A DNA stretch of 64,000 nucleotides from Collinsella aerofaciens. GTDB taxonomy: Bacteria > Actinomycetota > Coriobacteriia > Coriobacteriales > Coriobacteriaceae. Each line of letters starts with the position of its first letter. The stretch's first letter is position 1. Location of the stretch: contig NZ_JADNJQ010000011.1 of assembly GCF_015555045.1 (NCBI RefSeq), positions 1-64,000 of the forward strand. Reading direction: 5' to 3'. Shown here one piece after another: positions 17,095-26,146 of this stretch. A program made the translations under genes and the position numbers. The notes beneath the pieces are model-generated. The model was not told the DNA's origin. It saw only the letters and a list, made by a program, of their open reading frames with translations, and did no database searches.

Positions 17095-18795
17095 ATGCCA
17101 ATGCTGCTGGATGAACCTCTTGGCCTTATCGTTGAGCGCCTTCGCAGGCGGGGGACTGATGACGCATCGGTAGAAGTTAAAGCCTGCACGAATAAATTGA
17201 GCGCAGACGTATGGGAGACAGTGAGCGCTTTTGCGAACACTGCGGGTGGGCTCATTATTTTGGGCCTAAACGAAGCCGAAGGATTTGTTCCTTCGGCTAA
17301 CTTTGCTATCGATAGGGTGCGCGATCAGTTTGTTTCGGGTATCGGAGACGGAGGCTCAGCGGCAGTGGTGACCCATGCGCCGCGGTACGAGCTTGATCGA
17401 GGCGAGGTCGACGGGCTCCAGGTGCTTCTGGTGCGCATCTTTGAACTTGAGCTTAAAGCGAAGCCTTGCTATATCGGCGCGCGCGGCGTGCAGAACGGTA
17501 GCTACAAGCGCGTGGATGATAAAGATATCAAGATGTCACCCGCTGAGCTATATGAGCTGCAGAGTGCGTTGCTTCCGAGCGATGCAGACGGCACGGTGGT
17601 TTCGGAGGCAACGGTCGAGGATTTGGATCCAGATGTCGTGCGGTCTATTATCGCAAATCGCCGGCTGCAGACCCCCCGCGTTTTGCGCGGGGCCGATACG
17701 CTGGAAAAGCAGCTGGTCAGACTCAATATCACTACAAAGGATGGTGCCGTGAAGCTCGCGGGGCTTCTGTCGGCGGGAATTTACCCCCAGCAGTTCTATC
17801 CCAAACTGATGATCGATGTCGCCGTTCATTCCGATGTGGAAAAATCTGCACCCGGGCAACCCCGGTTTATTGACCGCCAGTTGTGCGATGGCCCGATTCC
17901 GGCTTGCATCGAAGATGCCCTTGCCGCGATTGGACGAAACTTGCGCAAAGCGACGATAGTGCAAGGCGCTGGCAGAAGGGAGGATTGGGAAGTTCCCCAG
18001 GAGGTTTTGCGCGAGGCCTTGGCAAATGCCTGCATCCATCGAGAATATTCGCCCATGTTTGTGGGGCAGGCCGTGAGTGTCGATATCTATCCAGACAGAA
18101 TAGAGATCAAAAACCCTGGCGGCCTTTGGGGCGGAAAGACGGTGGACAATCTTGCAGACGGGGAATCGCGCTGCCGAAACCCAAAGCTCATGAGCCTAAT
18201 GGGGGCGACGCCGTTAGAGCATGCCGAGGGGGCCGTTGCGGAAAGCCAGGGATCTGGTATCCCGGCTATGATTCGCGAGATGGAGTCTCGTTCGCTTGGC
18301 AGGCCGAAATTTATCGTTAAGGCCGATTCGTTTACGGTGCTGCTTTCCCGGCACGGGGCGGAGCTTGCTGAAAACCGCACGTGGATTCAGAGCCATGTGG
18401 GCACCGAGCTGACGGATCGCGAAGAAACATTGCTCATGTTTATGCGGGAGCATGGGTGCGTATGCGATGTTCAAAAAATACGAGAGGCCCTGAAGTGGGA
18501 TTCGGATGACATTCGCCTGATCTGCGGGGACCTTGTAGATAAACATGCCCTGTCAAAATGCGGCAAAGACACGTTCGAAATTATCGATAGGAACAGAGAA
18601 CCGTCAGCTTCGACGGCGGATAGGATCCTGGAGGCTCTCAGCGCCGAAGTGGATATGACGGCGCGAGAAATAGCGGTTGCATCGGGGGTCAGAATTTCGT
18701 CTGTCCGTTACCATCTGCCAAAAATGGCGGATAAAGGGCTCATCGAAGTAATGGGTTCATCGACGAGTCGTAACCGCCGATATCGGAAGAAGTAG
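17095..18795 (+). CDS. Schlafen/AlbA_2 domain regulator with ATPase-like domain and C-terminal wHTH
   Basis: A 566-residue protein. The N-terminal AlbA_2 (Schlafen, divergent AAA-4) domain has VEVKA at about 27-31 and SAFANTAGG at 44-52. A GHKL-like HATPase_c_4 region contains REALANACIHREYSP near residue 304 and IEIKNPGGLWGG just after. The last 130 residues look like winged helices (TAREIAVASGVRISSVRYHLPKM). Such proteins are usually putative transcriptional regulators, some linked to defence. No strong ribosome binding site is visible, as GAGAGACGGA is the only candidate. It stands alone behind the box array, and base composition is slightly less GC-rich than neighbours, which may indicate transfer. 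Confidence 0.8.
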   Translation: MPMLLDEPLGLIVERLRRRGTDDASVEVKACTNKLSADVWETVSAFANTAGGLIILGLNEAEGFVPSANFAIDRVRDQFVSGIGDGGSAAVVTHAPRYELDRGEVDGLQVLLVRIFELELKAKPCYIGARGVQNGSYKRVDDKDIKMSPAELYELQSALLPSDADGTVVSEATVEDLDPDVVRSIIANRRLQTPRVLRGADTLEKQLVRLNITTKDGAVKLAGLLSAGIYPQQFYPKLMIDVAVHSDVEKSAPGQPRFIDRQLCDGPIPACIEDALAAIGRNLRKATIVQGAGRREDWEVPQEVLREALANACIHREYSPMFVGQAVSVDIYPDRIEIKNPGGLWGGKTVDNLADGESRCRNPKLMSLMGATPLEHAEGAVAESQGSGIPAMIREMESRSLGRPKFIVKADSFTVLLSRHGAELAENRTWIQSHVGTELTDREETLLMFMREHGCVCDVQKIREALKWDSDDIRLICGDLVDKHALSKCGKDTFEIIDRNREPSASTADRILEALSAEVDMTAREIAVASGVRISSVRYHLPKMADKGLIEVMGSSTSRNRRYRKK

Positions 18796-18869
18796 ATGCA
18801 GCCGGGTCGCCTCTCTAGTGTCTCTCGAGGCCAGATGGGTGCTGGAGGGGCGATTGTCTCGCGATATTT

Positions 18870-18920
18870 CCCCAGATAAAACCTGCCAAAATAAACCTGT
18901 CCCTTTTTGGTAGGTCAGTT
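18870..18920. repeat. GGGACAG-family palindrome, family A copy 2
   Basis: The same sequence as 16782-16836 with a few changes (CCTGCC on one arm, GGTAGG on the other, so pairing is weaker). It lies downstream of the Schlafen-like gene. Confidence 0.75.
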
Positions 18921-18952
18921 AACGCAGTCCAGGTTGAGCATATGCGAGCGAG

Positions 18953-19050
18953 CGGGCTCCGGGAGCGGTAAGGTGACGTGAAACAAGCGGGCGCTGACCT
19001 TTTGGTCGCGCCCGTGAAGTTGAACGTCAGATTGCCGTGCCCGGAGCCCG
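18953..19050. repeat. Compound inverted repeat with nested hairpin
   Basis: Arms 18953-18979 and 19024-19050 pair over about 27 bases with two short mismatched positions. Inside, CGGGCGC and GCGCCCG form a second stem with GACC/GGTC at its tip. A further perfect hairpin, GTTGCGCCGTTT with AAACGGCGCAAC, follows at 19065-19091 and abuts the end of larE, where it may act as its terminator though no T run is present. Confidence 0.6.
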
Positions 19051-19091
19051 TGCAGCGCCGAGCAGTTGCGCCGTTTGTAAAACGGCGCAAC

Positions 19092-19970
19092 CTACTGGTT
19101 CATGTTGCCGTGGATGTAGGGGGTGACCTCAGGGGAGATATGGTCGCAGCCCAGTTCGCGCAGCGCGGACTCGATAACGGCGGGCAGCGGGGTTTTGCCC
19201 TCGGCATCGACGGCGTTGCCACCGAGGGCAGCAATCTTGGCGACATCTGCGGGTGCGGCCTCGATATGCATGCAGCCGCCGATCAAGCGCGCGCGTACCT
19301 GTGCCAGATCAAGATCGTGCAGGTAATCCTCGCAGGCGCGGATTAAATCGACCTTCTCGCGCGTAAGCTCCTCGCCCGTGGGGACGCGGGTGGCAAGACA
19401 TGCTCCCGCCGGCAGGTTCCAAACGGGATAGCCCCATGCGCGCAGCAGCTCGCGCTCTTCGTCCTTGGTAAAGCCGACCTCCATAAGGGGTGAGCGTACG
19501 CCGAGCTCTTCTGCCGCACGCATGCCGGGGCGGTAGTCACCGCGATCGCTTGCATTACTGCCATCGATGACGGTGGGAAAGCCGAGCGACTTGGCGTGGT
19601 TGACGATGGCGGTAAAGCCGGCGTGCTTGCAGTGGTAGCAGCGATTAGCATCGTTGCAGGCTACTTGGGGGAGCTGCAGCTGATCGACCGAAAGATTGAG
19701 CACGGGGAGCTTAAAATGTGCCCCTTCATTGGCTTGTCCATCAACGGACCGCTCAAACGAGGCCTGCTCGGGCGTGCCGATGAGCGGCGTGGTGAGATGG
19801 ACGAGGAGGGTATTGGTAGGCATGATGCGGGCGCATACGGCGGCCAAAAAGCTGCTGTCAACGCCGCCGGAAAACCCGATAGCCACGCGCCCGTATGCCA
19901 AAAGCAGCTGTTCGAGCGCCGATAGCTTGTCTTGAAGCTCCTCTGCGGGTGCCGTGGTGTCTAAAATCAT
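19092..19970 (-). CDS. larE: ATP-dependent sacrificial sulfur transferase LarE
   Basis: A 292-residue PP-loop enzyme that adenylates the nicotinate-derived precursor and donates sulfur in synthesis of the nickel-pincer cofactor of lactate racemase. The ATP motif SGGVDSS is at 34-40 and DGSNASDRGDYRPG follows near 136. The conserved PAGACLATR places a Cys at residue 191, equivalent to the sacrificial Cys of known LarE. CYHCKH near 111 is typical of the family. No larA, larB or larC is in the window, so cofactor synthesis must be completed elsewhere or the substrate differs. ATG 19970 is the first start. Confidence 0.85.
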   Translation of the reverse strand: MILDTTAPAEELQDKLSALEQLLLAYGRVAIGFSGGVDSSFLAAVCARIMPTNTLLVHLTTPLIGTPEQASFERSVDGQANEGAHFKLPVLNLSVDQLQLPQVACNDANRCYHCKHAGFTAIVNHAKSLGFPTVIDGSNASDRGDYRPGMRAAEELGVRSPLMEVGFTKDEERELLRAWGYPVWNLPAGACLATRVPTGEELTREKVDLIRACEDYLHDLDLAQVRARLIGGCMHIEAAPADVAKIAALGGNAVDAEGKTPLPAVIESALRELGCDHISPEVTPYIHGNMNQ

Positions 19971-20143
19971 GAAACGATCCTTATCGTTGAGTACTCGATC
20001 GAAAACTATAATCCTAATGCGTTACTTGCCATAAGACTTCTATCTGTGTAACGAAAGTGCAATATGGCATATACGTTATATACAAGTTGCCAAATGCGGT
20101 AGAGTTGCAGCAACGCGACAGCGAGAGTCGATGGGGGACCGAT

Positions 20144-20794
20144 ATGATCAAGGCTGTTATTTTTGACATGGATGGAACGCTGGTCGATACCGAGCGTTTG
20201 GGGATTAAGGCCTGGAAGGCAGGCGCCGCTGAGCTTGGGCTCGCGATTGATGATGCGCTGATCCATCAGTTTATCGGTCGCACGCTGCCCGATGTCATGG
20301 ACATCCTTGATGAGCATTACGGCAGCCACGAAACCACCGAGGCGGTCTATGTCCGCCACAAGGAGATTCGCGACGAGATGGTCAAGACCGAACTGGAACT
20401 TAAGGCCGGCGCCGCCGAGTGCCTAGACGAGCTGCTAGCTGCGGGCTATCACGTGGGCCTAGCGACGTCGTCGCGCCTCGTTACGGCCGAGCGCAACCTT
20501 AAGATGGTCGGTCTTTTTGACAAGTTTGAAACGGTAACGTGTGGCGAGGACGTCGTGCACGGCAAGCCCGACCCCGAGATGTATCTGCTCGCCTGCGAGC
20601 GCGCGGGCTTTGCCCCCGAGGAGTGCGCCGTGGTCGAGGATTCGCGCAACGGCTGCGTCTCGGGTATCACGGCCGGCTGCCATGTCTTTGCTGTGCCCGA
20701 TATCGTGCCGCTGCCGCAGGACGTGGTGGATGGCTGCGAGGTCGTGCTCGACACGTTGTTCGATCTGGCGGCGGCGGTCAAGGCCGCACGCTAG
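20144..20794 (+). CDS. HAD family hydrolase, beta-phosphoglucomutase-like
   Basis: A 216-residue HAD phosphatase or mutase with the nucleophile motif DMDGTLVDTE near residues 9-18, a helical cap, ATSSR (motif II) and GKPDPEMYLLACE with VVEDSRNG (motifs III and IV). It belongs to the HAD-IA group, where substrates such as sugar phosphates are common. The family alone does not fix the substrate. ATG 20144 follows GGGGGACCGAT. The in-frame extension upstream has no ribosome binding site. It converges with the LacI-type regulator. Confidence 0.85.
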   Translation: MIKAVIFDMDGTLVDTERLGIKAWKAGAAELGLAIDDALIHQFIGRTLPDVMDILDEHYGSHETTEAVYVRHKEIRDEMVKTELELKAGAAECLDELLAAGYHVGLATSSRLVTAERNLKMVGLFDKFETVTCGEDVVHGKPDPEMYLLACERAGFAPEECAVVEDSRNGCVSGITAGCHVFAVPDIVPLPQDVVDGCEVVLDTLFDLAAAVKAAR

Positions 20795-20865
20795 ACAATT
20801 GCGGCGTTGAAGCGAGTAATTGGCCGTCTTTGCGTAAGCGGCGTTTTGGCATACTGGCCGACGTG

Positions 20866-21978
20866 CTATAGATACGCGCCTAGGTTGATGGCCGTGGCGT
20901 CGGTCTGGGTGTTTGCCTGGGTGCTGGCGCGCTCCAGTAGGAACGGACGTACCAATTCTTGGCGGTTGATATCCTCGGCGGCGGTGGCTGCGGTGACGGT
21001 GCGTGCTGCAGAGCCGACGTGGATATGCTTGGTCTTTGTCGGGACCTTGTTCTCGATTTGCTCCATGAGCAGTTGGACACCCTTGCGGCCAATCTCGTAG
21101 CCCGGGGGCGCTACCGTAGTGAGCGGGACCGATCCGCTCCAAGCGAGTGGGTTGCCGTCGCATCCGGCCACGCGAACCTGCTCGGGGACGGAGATGCCTT
21201 TGTCGACCAATGCCGAGATAACGCCCGAGGCCAACACGTCGGTCAGACCGACGACAAAATCGGGGCGTTCGTTGGCAGGGCGCCCGGCAATCTGAGCGCC
21301 AATGCTGTAGCCGTCGGCTGCGGTATTCCACTCTCCGGCGTCAATGACCTCAATTTTGATATCGGGATGCAGGGCGAGGGCCTTGTGAATGCCAAGGACG
21401 CGCAGGGTGAGCTGCATGAATGCCGCTCTGCCCACAACGGTGATATGGTGTGCGCCGCGGGCGATGGCGAGCTCGGCGATAATGCGCCCCTGTGCCTCGT
21501 TGTCGGCCGCTACGTAGTAGCCGGGCTCGGAGCAATGGATGTCCAGGTGGACAATCGGCACGGGCATCTTGGTCATAGCGGGGTGCCAGTCGGGGGATGC
21601 CATGGGCTGAACCATGACGCCGGACATCTGGGTGCCCATAAAGTAGCGCAGGTAATGGTCCTGGAGAATATCGTCGTTATCGGCGTTGGCGATGAGCAGG
21701 TCGTAACCGTGCTTTCGGGCCTCGTTATGGGCACCGCTGGCAATTTGGAGCGAAAAGCCGTGATCGAGACGGGGGAGCACCAGGCCAAAGGACTTGGTGG
21801 CGCCGCCCGCGAGCTGACGAGCGCTTTGGTTGGGCAGGTAGCCCAGTCGATTGATGGTTTCATTTATGAGCTTGAGGGTCTCGGGGCGCAGCTTTTCGGG
21901 ATGGTTGAGTGCGTTGGAAACCGTGCCCAACGAAACCCCGGCTTCGCGCGCGACGTCGCTGATTTTAACCTTTGCCAT
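20866..21978 (-). CDS. LacI family transcriptional regulator
   Basis: A 370-residue sugar-responsive repressor. The N-terminal HTH is KISDVAREAGVSLGTVSNAL at residues 4-23, followed by the hinge helix NQSARQLAGG and a periplasmic-binding-like sensor domain. The C-terminal tail of about 35 residues beyond the usual end is Thr/Ala-rich. The open frame runs far upstream through glmS in antisense, but the start must be ATG 21978, which follows AAAGGGGCCGCT. It is divergent from glmS, so control of glmS or of amino-sugar genes elsewhere is possible but unproven. Confidence 0.9.
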   Translation of the reverse strand: MAKVKISDVAREAGVSLGTVSNALNHPEKLRPETLKLINETINRLGYLPNQSARQLAGGATKSFGLVLPRLDHGFSLQIASGAHNEARKHGYDLLIANADNDDILQDHYLRYFMGTQMSGVMVQPMASPDWHPAMTKMPVPIVHLDIHCSEPGYYVAADNEAQGRIIAELAIARGAHHITVVGRAAFMQLTLRVLGIHKALALHPDIKIEVIDAGEWNTAADGYSIGAQIAGRPANERPDFVVGLTDVLASGVISALVDKGISVPEQVRVAGCDGNPLAWSGSVPLTTVAPPGYEIGRKGVQLLMEQIENKVPTKTKHIHVGSAARTVTAATAAEDINRQELVRPFLLERASTQANTQTDATAINLGAYL

Positions 21979-22059
21979 AGCGGCCCCTTTGATGCGTTTC
22001 AAGTACAAGCCAGATTGTAGCATCGCCCGCCCCTGGGGTGTCAAAGCCCACCATGTTGA

Positions 22060-22097
22060 AAACCACCACAAAGGTGCCTGTCCCATTGTGGTGGTTT
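22060..22097. repeat. GGGACAG-family palindrome, family B copy 1
   Basis: AAACCACCACAA at 22060-22071 pairs with TTGTGGTGGTTT at 22086-22097. The loop contains GTGCCTGTCCC. A close copy is at 53744-53783. It lies in the LacI-glmS divergent gap. Confidence 0.75.
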
Positions 22098-22257
22098 GGA
22101 CCGGCTGGACGTGTGTGCATCGGGTGGTATCTAAGTTGAGGTACCACTTCTGGTATATCAGCTTGCGTTTGCGTGAGTACAATACTCGAACGTTATACGT
22201 CTCAGCGCCCCCTGTGCGTGGACGTCTTGCAGTCACGCGAACGAAGGGATTTATCCT

Positions 22258-24105
22258 ATGTGCGGAATCGTCGGCTACACCGGCTCTGATATTGCAAAGA
22301 ACATCCTGGTCACGGGCCTCAAGCGTATGGAGTATCGCGGCTATGATTCCTCGGGCGTCGCGCTCGAGGTGGGCGAGGGCGCCGCGGCGCACCTCGACGT
22401 CATCCGCCGCGTGGGCAAGGTCGCGGGCCTGGAGAGCGAGCTTTCCAACATCGACAGCGACGCTACCTGCGGTATCGGCCACACCCGTTGGGCCACCCAC
22501 GGCAAGCCTTCGGTCGTTAACGCTCACCCCCACACTAGCTGCGACGGTCGTATCGCCATCGTCCACAACGGCATCATCGAGAACTTCGCCGAGCTGCGCG
22601 AAGAGCTGGAGGGTCGCGGCCACCACTTTAAGAGCGAGACCGATACCGAGGTCTTCGCGCATCTGATCGAAGAGGCTTATGCCGAGACGCACGACCTGAT
22701 GGCCTCCGTGCGCGAGGCTTGCGCCCACGTGGTCGGCGCCTATGGTCTGGCCGCCGTGTGCGCTGACGAGCCCGGCGTGATCGCCGTGGCCCGCAAGGAT
22801 TCCCCGATCGTGGTCGGCGCGGGCGAGACCGGCGCTTATGTCGCCTCCGATGTCATCGCGCTCATCGACGCCACCCGCGATGTCGTGGTGCTCGAGGACG
22901 GTCAGTTTGCCAGGCTCACGCCCGCAGGCGTCGAGTACACCGACGAGGCCGGCAACGTTATCGAGCCCAAGGTCACCCACATCGACTGGGACCTGGACAT
23001 GGCAGAAAAGGGCGGTTATCCCGACTTTATGCTCAAGGAAATCCACGAGCAGCCGCGCGTCGTGCGCGACACGCTGGTCGGTCGTATGACGCCGGCCGGC
23101 GAGCTCGACATCGACGAGCTGGGCCTTTCGCTCGAGGAGCTCAACGACATCGATCGCGTCTACGTGATCGCTTGCGGCACCAGCTATCACGCTGGCCTCA
23201 TTGCCAAGAATCTCATTGAGGGCTGGGCTCGCATCCCCACCGAGGTGGAGGCGGCCAGCGAGTTCCGTTACCGCAATCCCATCATTACGCCGACGACGCT
23301 TGTCGTTGCCGTGTCCCAGTCGGGCGAGACGGCCGATACCCTTGCCGCCATTCGCGACGCGCGCATCAAGGGTGCCAAGGTCTTCGGCATCACCAACGTG
23401 GTGGGCAGCCCCGTAGCGCGTGAGAGCGACGGTGTTATCTACACCAAGGCCAACAAGGAGATCGCGGTCGCCTCGACCAAGAGCTTCATCGGCCAGGTTG
23501 TGAGCCTTACGCTTTTGGCCCTGCTGCTGGCGCAGGTCAAGTACCGCTTGACCACCAAGCAGGCGCGCATGCTGTTCCGCGAGCTTTCCGATACGGCCGA
23601 GCAGATCCAGTGGATTTTGGATACCCAAACCGAGGCCGTGCATGAGGCCGCCCTGCTGTGCAAGGACGCGCAGTCCGCACTGTTCGTGGGTCGCGGCATG
23701 GGCGCCGCTATTTCCTACGAGGGTGCACTCAAGCTCAAGGAGGTCAGCTACCTGCACGCCGAGGCCTACGCCGCCGGTGAGATGAAGCACGGCCCCATTG
23801 CCCTGATCGACCCGGGCTTCCCTGTCATCGCTGTGGCCACCAAGAGTGCCACCTACGACAAGACCGTGTCGAACCTCATGGAGTGCAAGGCGCGCGGCGC
23901 CAAGGTCATCGTCGTTGCCACCGAGGGCGACGAGGAGATCAACAAGATCGCCGACTGCATCATCCGCGTGCCAGCAGTCCGCGACGTGTTCAGCCCCATC
24001 ACGGCGAGCGTCCCGCTGCAGCTGCTCGCCCGCGAGGTCGCCATCCTGCGCGGCTGCGATGTCGATCAGCCCCGAAACCTCGCTAAGAGCGTGACCGTGG
24101 AATAG
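22258..24105 (+). CDS. glmS: Glutamine--fructose-6-phosphate aminotransferase
   Basis: GlmS makes glucosamine-6-phosphate from fructose-6-phosphate and glutamine, the first step to UDP-GlcNAc for the cell wall. It has 615 residues. The N-terminal glutaminase starts MCGIVGY with Cys2 as nucleophile, and two SIS domains follow (CGTSYHAG and SQSGETADT in the first, GRGMGAA in the second). The C-terminus ends DQPRNLAKSVTVE as usual. The ATG follows GAAGGGATTTATCCT. No glmS ribozyme was recognised upstream. Confidence 0.97.
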   Translation: MCGIVGYTGSDIAKNILVTGLKRMEYRGYDSSGVALEVGEGAAAHLDVIRRVGKVAGLESELSNIDSDATCGIGHTRWATHGKPSVVNAHPHTSCDGRIAIVHNGIIENFAELREELEGRGHHFKSETDTEVFAHLIEEAYAETHDLMASVREACAHVVGAYGLAAVCADEPGVIAVARKDSPIVVGAGETGAYVASDVIALIDATRDVVVLEDGQFARLTPAGVEYTDEAGNVIEPKVTHIDWDLDMAEKGGYPDFMLKEIHEQPRVVRDTLVGRMTPAGELDIDELGLSLEELNDIDRVYVIACGTSYHAGLIAKNLIEGWARIPTEVEAASEFRYRNPIITPTTLVVAVSQSGETADTLAAIRDARIKGAKVFGITNVVGSPVARESDGVIYTKANKEIAVASTKSFIGQVVSLTLLALLLAQVKYRLTTKQARMLFRELSDTAEQIQWILDTQTEAVHEAALLCKDAQSALFVGRGMGAAISYEGALKLKEVSYLHAEAYAAGEMKHGPIALIDPGFPVIAVATKSATYDKTVSNLMECKARGAKVIVVATEGDEEINKIADCIIRVPAVRDVFSPITASVPLQLLAREVAILRGCDVDQPRNLAKSVTVE

Positions 24106-24128
24106 TTGGTTCCGCCGTCCTAGCGACC

Positions 24129-24166
24129 AAGGCCCGGCTCCGTTGCAGCGGAGCCGGGCCTTGTTG
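24129..24166 (+). terminator. Terminator of glmS
   Basis: A perfect 14-bp stem, AAGGCCCGGCTCCG with CGGAGCCGGGCCTT, around TTGCAG, followed by GTTG. The A/T ends of the stem supply only a short T run. Confidence 0.75.
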
Positions 24167-24171
24167 CATTT

Positions 24172-24219
24172 GCCCAGATAAAACCTGCCAAAATAAACCT
24201 GTCCCTTTTTGGCAGGTTA
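24172..24219 (-). terminator. Family A palindrome copy 3, acting as GntR terminator
   Basis: The third copy of the CCCAGATAAAACC repeat. Read on the minus strand, AACCTGCCAAAA and TTTTGGCAGGTT form a 12-bp stem followed by TTATC, a plausible terminator. The stop codon of the GntR gene lies inside its arm, so the gene end and repeat overlap. Confidence 0.65.
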
Positions 24220-24948
24220 GCGGAGCTTGCTGGTCTCGAAGTACTCGGGGAACTGGTCCAGAACCTCGGTTTGGTTGCGGAACATCATGTGCAGGTGCTT
24301 GCTGACCAAAAAGCTCGCTTCGATGGGGTCGCGACCGGCGATAGCGCGGCGAATCTGCTTGTGCTCGTTCACGATGTCCTGATTGTCGAGAACCTGCGTG
24401 GCGGCGCGCAGCCAGCGGAAGCGCTCAAGGTCGGCATTGGTCTCTTCGAGCCACGACCACACGGTGCTGCGACATGCGATGCTAAAAATCATGTGATGCA
24501 TGAGGTTGTCGCTCAAAAAGAAGCCGATGCGATCCTCCTCGGCCATGGCCTTTTCCTGCAGCACGATGGCGCGGTCGAGCTGCTCGATGCCGGCCGACGT
24601 GGCGCGCGCACAGCACTCCACAATCACCTGCTTTTCCAGATGCTCGCGGATGTAACAGGCACTCTCGGCAAGGGTGAGGTTGATGGGCGAGACGTAGGTG
24701 CCGCTCTGGGGCACGGTGCGCACCAGGCCTTCCTGCGCCAAGCGAACCAAAGCCTCGCGCACGGGCGTGCGACCCATGTCCAGGTCATCGCAAAGCTGCT
24801 TGACGCCCAGCTTTTCGCCCGGCTTGTAGTCCAGGTAGACGATTTTGCGTCGAATGGTGTGGTAGGACTGGTCCTGTAGGCTCGTTTCCTGCTCGCCGAC
24901 GTGCATCGATTCTTCCATAGCGCCTCGCAACTGTTCTATCAAACTCAT
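24217..24948 (-). CDS. GntR family transcriptional regulator with FCD domain
   Basis: A 243-residue regulator of the FadR subfamily. The winged helix around residues 25-90 includes MGRTPVREALVRLAQEGLV, and an all-helical FCD ligand domain (FLSDNLMHHMIFSIACRST) follows, usually binding a metal and an organic acid. ATG 24948 has no ribosome binding site. ATG 24918, ten codons later, follows GCGAGGCGCT and may be the true start. It is divergent from the YeiH-type transporter, which it may regulate. Confidence 0.88.
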   Translation of the reverse strand: MSLIEQLRGAMEESMHVGEQETSLQDQSYHTIRRKIVYLDYKPGEKLGVKQLCDDLDMGRTPVREALVRLAQEGLVRTVPQSGTYVSPINLTLAESACYIREHLEKQVIVECCARATSAGIEQLDRAIVLQEKAMAEEDRIGFFLSDNLMHHMIFSIACRSTVWSWLEETNADLERFRWLRAATQVLDNQDIVNEHKQIRRAIAGRDPIEASFLVSKHLHMMFRNQTEVLDQFPEYFETSKLR

Positions 24949-25111
24949 ATGTCAGTTGTTAATTATGCCGCGAATCAGCTCTCCGCGGTGGGTAATTCGG
25001 CTGTTGCCTGAGAACTATCGCGGCATCTTAGTCTGTGTTTGCGCAAGGCTGTGCTCAATGTTGCCGTATCATAAGCCGTCGCAAACGTGAAATAGAAAGA
25101 AGGAATCCCAT

Positions 25112-26146
25112 ATGCAACTGGCAAATATCGTACGCGAGCGCTGGAAAGGCGTCTTGTTCTGCCTGACCATCGCCATTCCCGCGACGTTGCTCGGCAAACA
25201 GGTTGAGGTGGTCGGCGGTCCGGTATTCGCCATCCTCTTTGGCATGGTCCTGGCGCTCGTCTTTCCCAAGAATCGTCGCGAACAGCTCGCCGCCGGCGTC
25301 ACCTATACGTCCAAAAAAGTCTTGCAGTACGCGGTTATCCTGCTTGGCTTTGGCATGAACCTCTCCCAGATTCTGTCCAAGGGCGCCCAGTCGCTGCCGA
25401 TTATCGTGGCGACAATCTCGACCTCGCTTGTCATCGCCTTTGTGCTCTGCCGCGTTATGAACGTGCCGGGCAAGATCGCGACGCTTGTGGGTGTGGGTTC
25501 GTCGATTTGCGGCGGTTCTGCCATCGCTGCGACCGCACCCGTCATCGATGCCGACGATCGCGAGATTGCCCAGGCTATTTCGGTCATCTTCCTGTTTAAC
25601 GTTATCGCGGCGCTCGTGTTTCCGACGCTCGGCGGCATGCTCGGGCTGACCAACGAGGGCTTTGGCCTGTTTGCCGGTACCGCCATCAACGACACCTCGT
25701 CCGTAACGGCTGCGGCGAGCGCCTGGGACAGCATGCACCCCGGCGCCAATGTGCTCGAGGGCGCCACAGTGGTCAAGCTCACCAGGACGCTGGCCATTAT
25801 TCCCATCACGTTGGTTCTCGCATGCTGGCAGATGCATCTGGCGCGCAAGGCCGGCGGTGACGCCAAAAGCACGTTCTCGCTTAAACGCGCGTTTCCCATG
25901 TTCGTGCTGTTCTTTGTGCTGGCGAGCGTGATCACCACGGTGCTTCAGCTTCCCGCGTCCTTTACGGCGCCCATCAAGGAGCTGTCGAAATTCTTTATTG
26001 TGATGGCCATGGCGGCTATTGGCTTTAATACCGATATCGTCGAGCTGGTCAAAAAGGGCGGCAAGCCCATCGCATTGGGCTTTTGCTGCTGGATTGGCAT
26101 TGCGTGCATGAGTTTGGGAATGCAACACGTACTGGGAATCTGGTAG
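25112..26146 (+). CDS. YeiH family putative sulfate exporter
   Basis: A 344-residue integral membrane protein of the UPF0324/YeiH family. It has about ten hydrophobic segments and the motifs ILLGFGMNL, VGSSICGGSAIAATAPVI and GTAINDTSSVTAA characteristic of the group. Family members are annotated as sulfate or small-acid exporters on limited evidence. ATG 25112 follows GAAAGAAGGAATC. It has its own transcription unit opposite the GntR/FCD gene. Confidence 0.88.
   Translation: MQLANIVRERWKGVLFCLTIAIPATLLGKQVEVVGGPVFAILFGMVLALVFPKNRREQLAAGVTYTSKKVLQYAVILLGFGMNLSQILSKGAQSLPIIVATISTSLVIAFVLCRVMNVPGKIATLVGVGSSICGGSAIAATAPVIDADDREIAQAISVIFLFNVIAALVFPTLGGMLGLTNEGFGLFAGTAINDTSSVTAAASAWDSMHPGANVLEGATVVKLTRTLAIIPITLVLACWQMHLARKAGGDAKSTFSLKRAFPMFVLFFVLASVITTVLQLPASFTAPIKELSKFFIVMAMAAIGFNTDIVELVKKGGKPIALGFCCWIGIACMSLGMQHVLGIW

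Noticed and set aside
22098-22257. glmS ribozyme upstream of glmS
   Set aside because: The conserved ribozyme core could not be found before the start codon.
21979-23790. Upstream extension of the LacI gene to 974 residues
   Set aside because: The extra part is antisense to glmS. The HTH begins exactly at ATG 21978 behind a good ribosome binding site.
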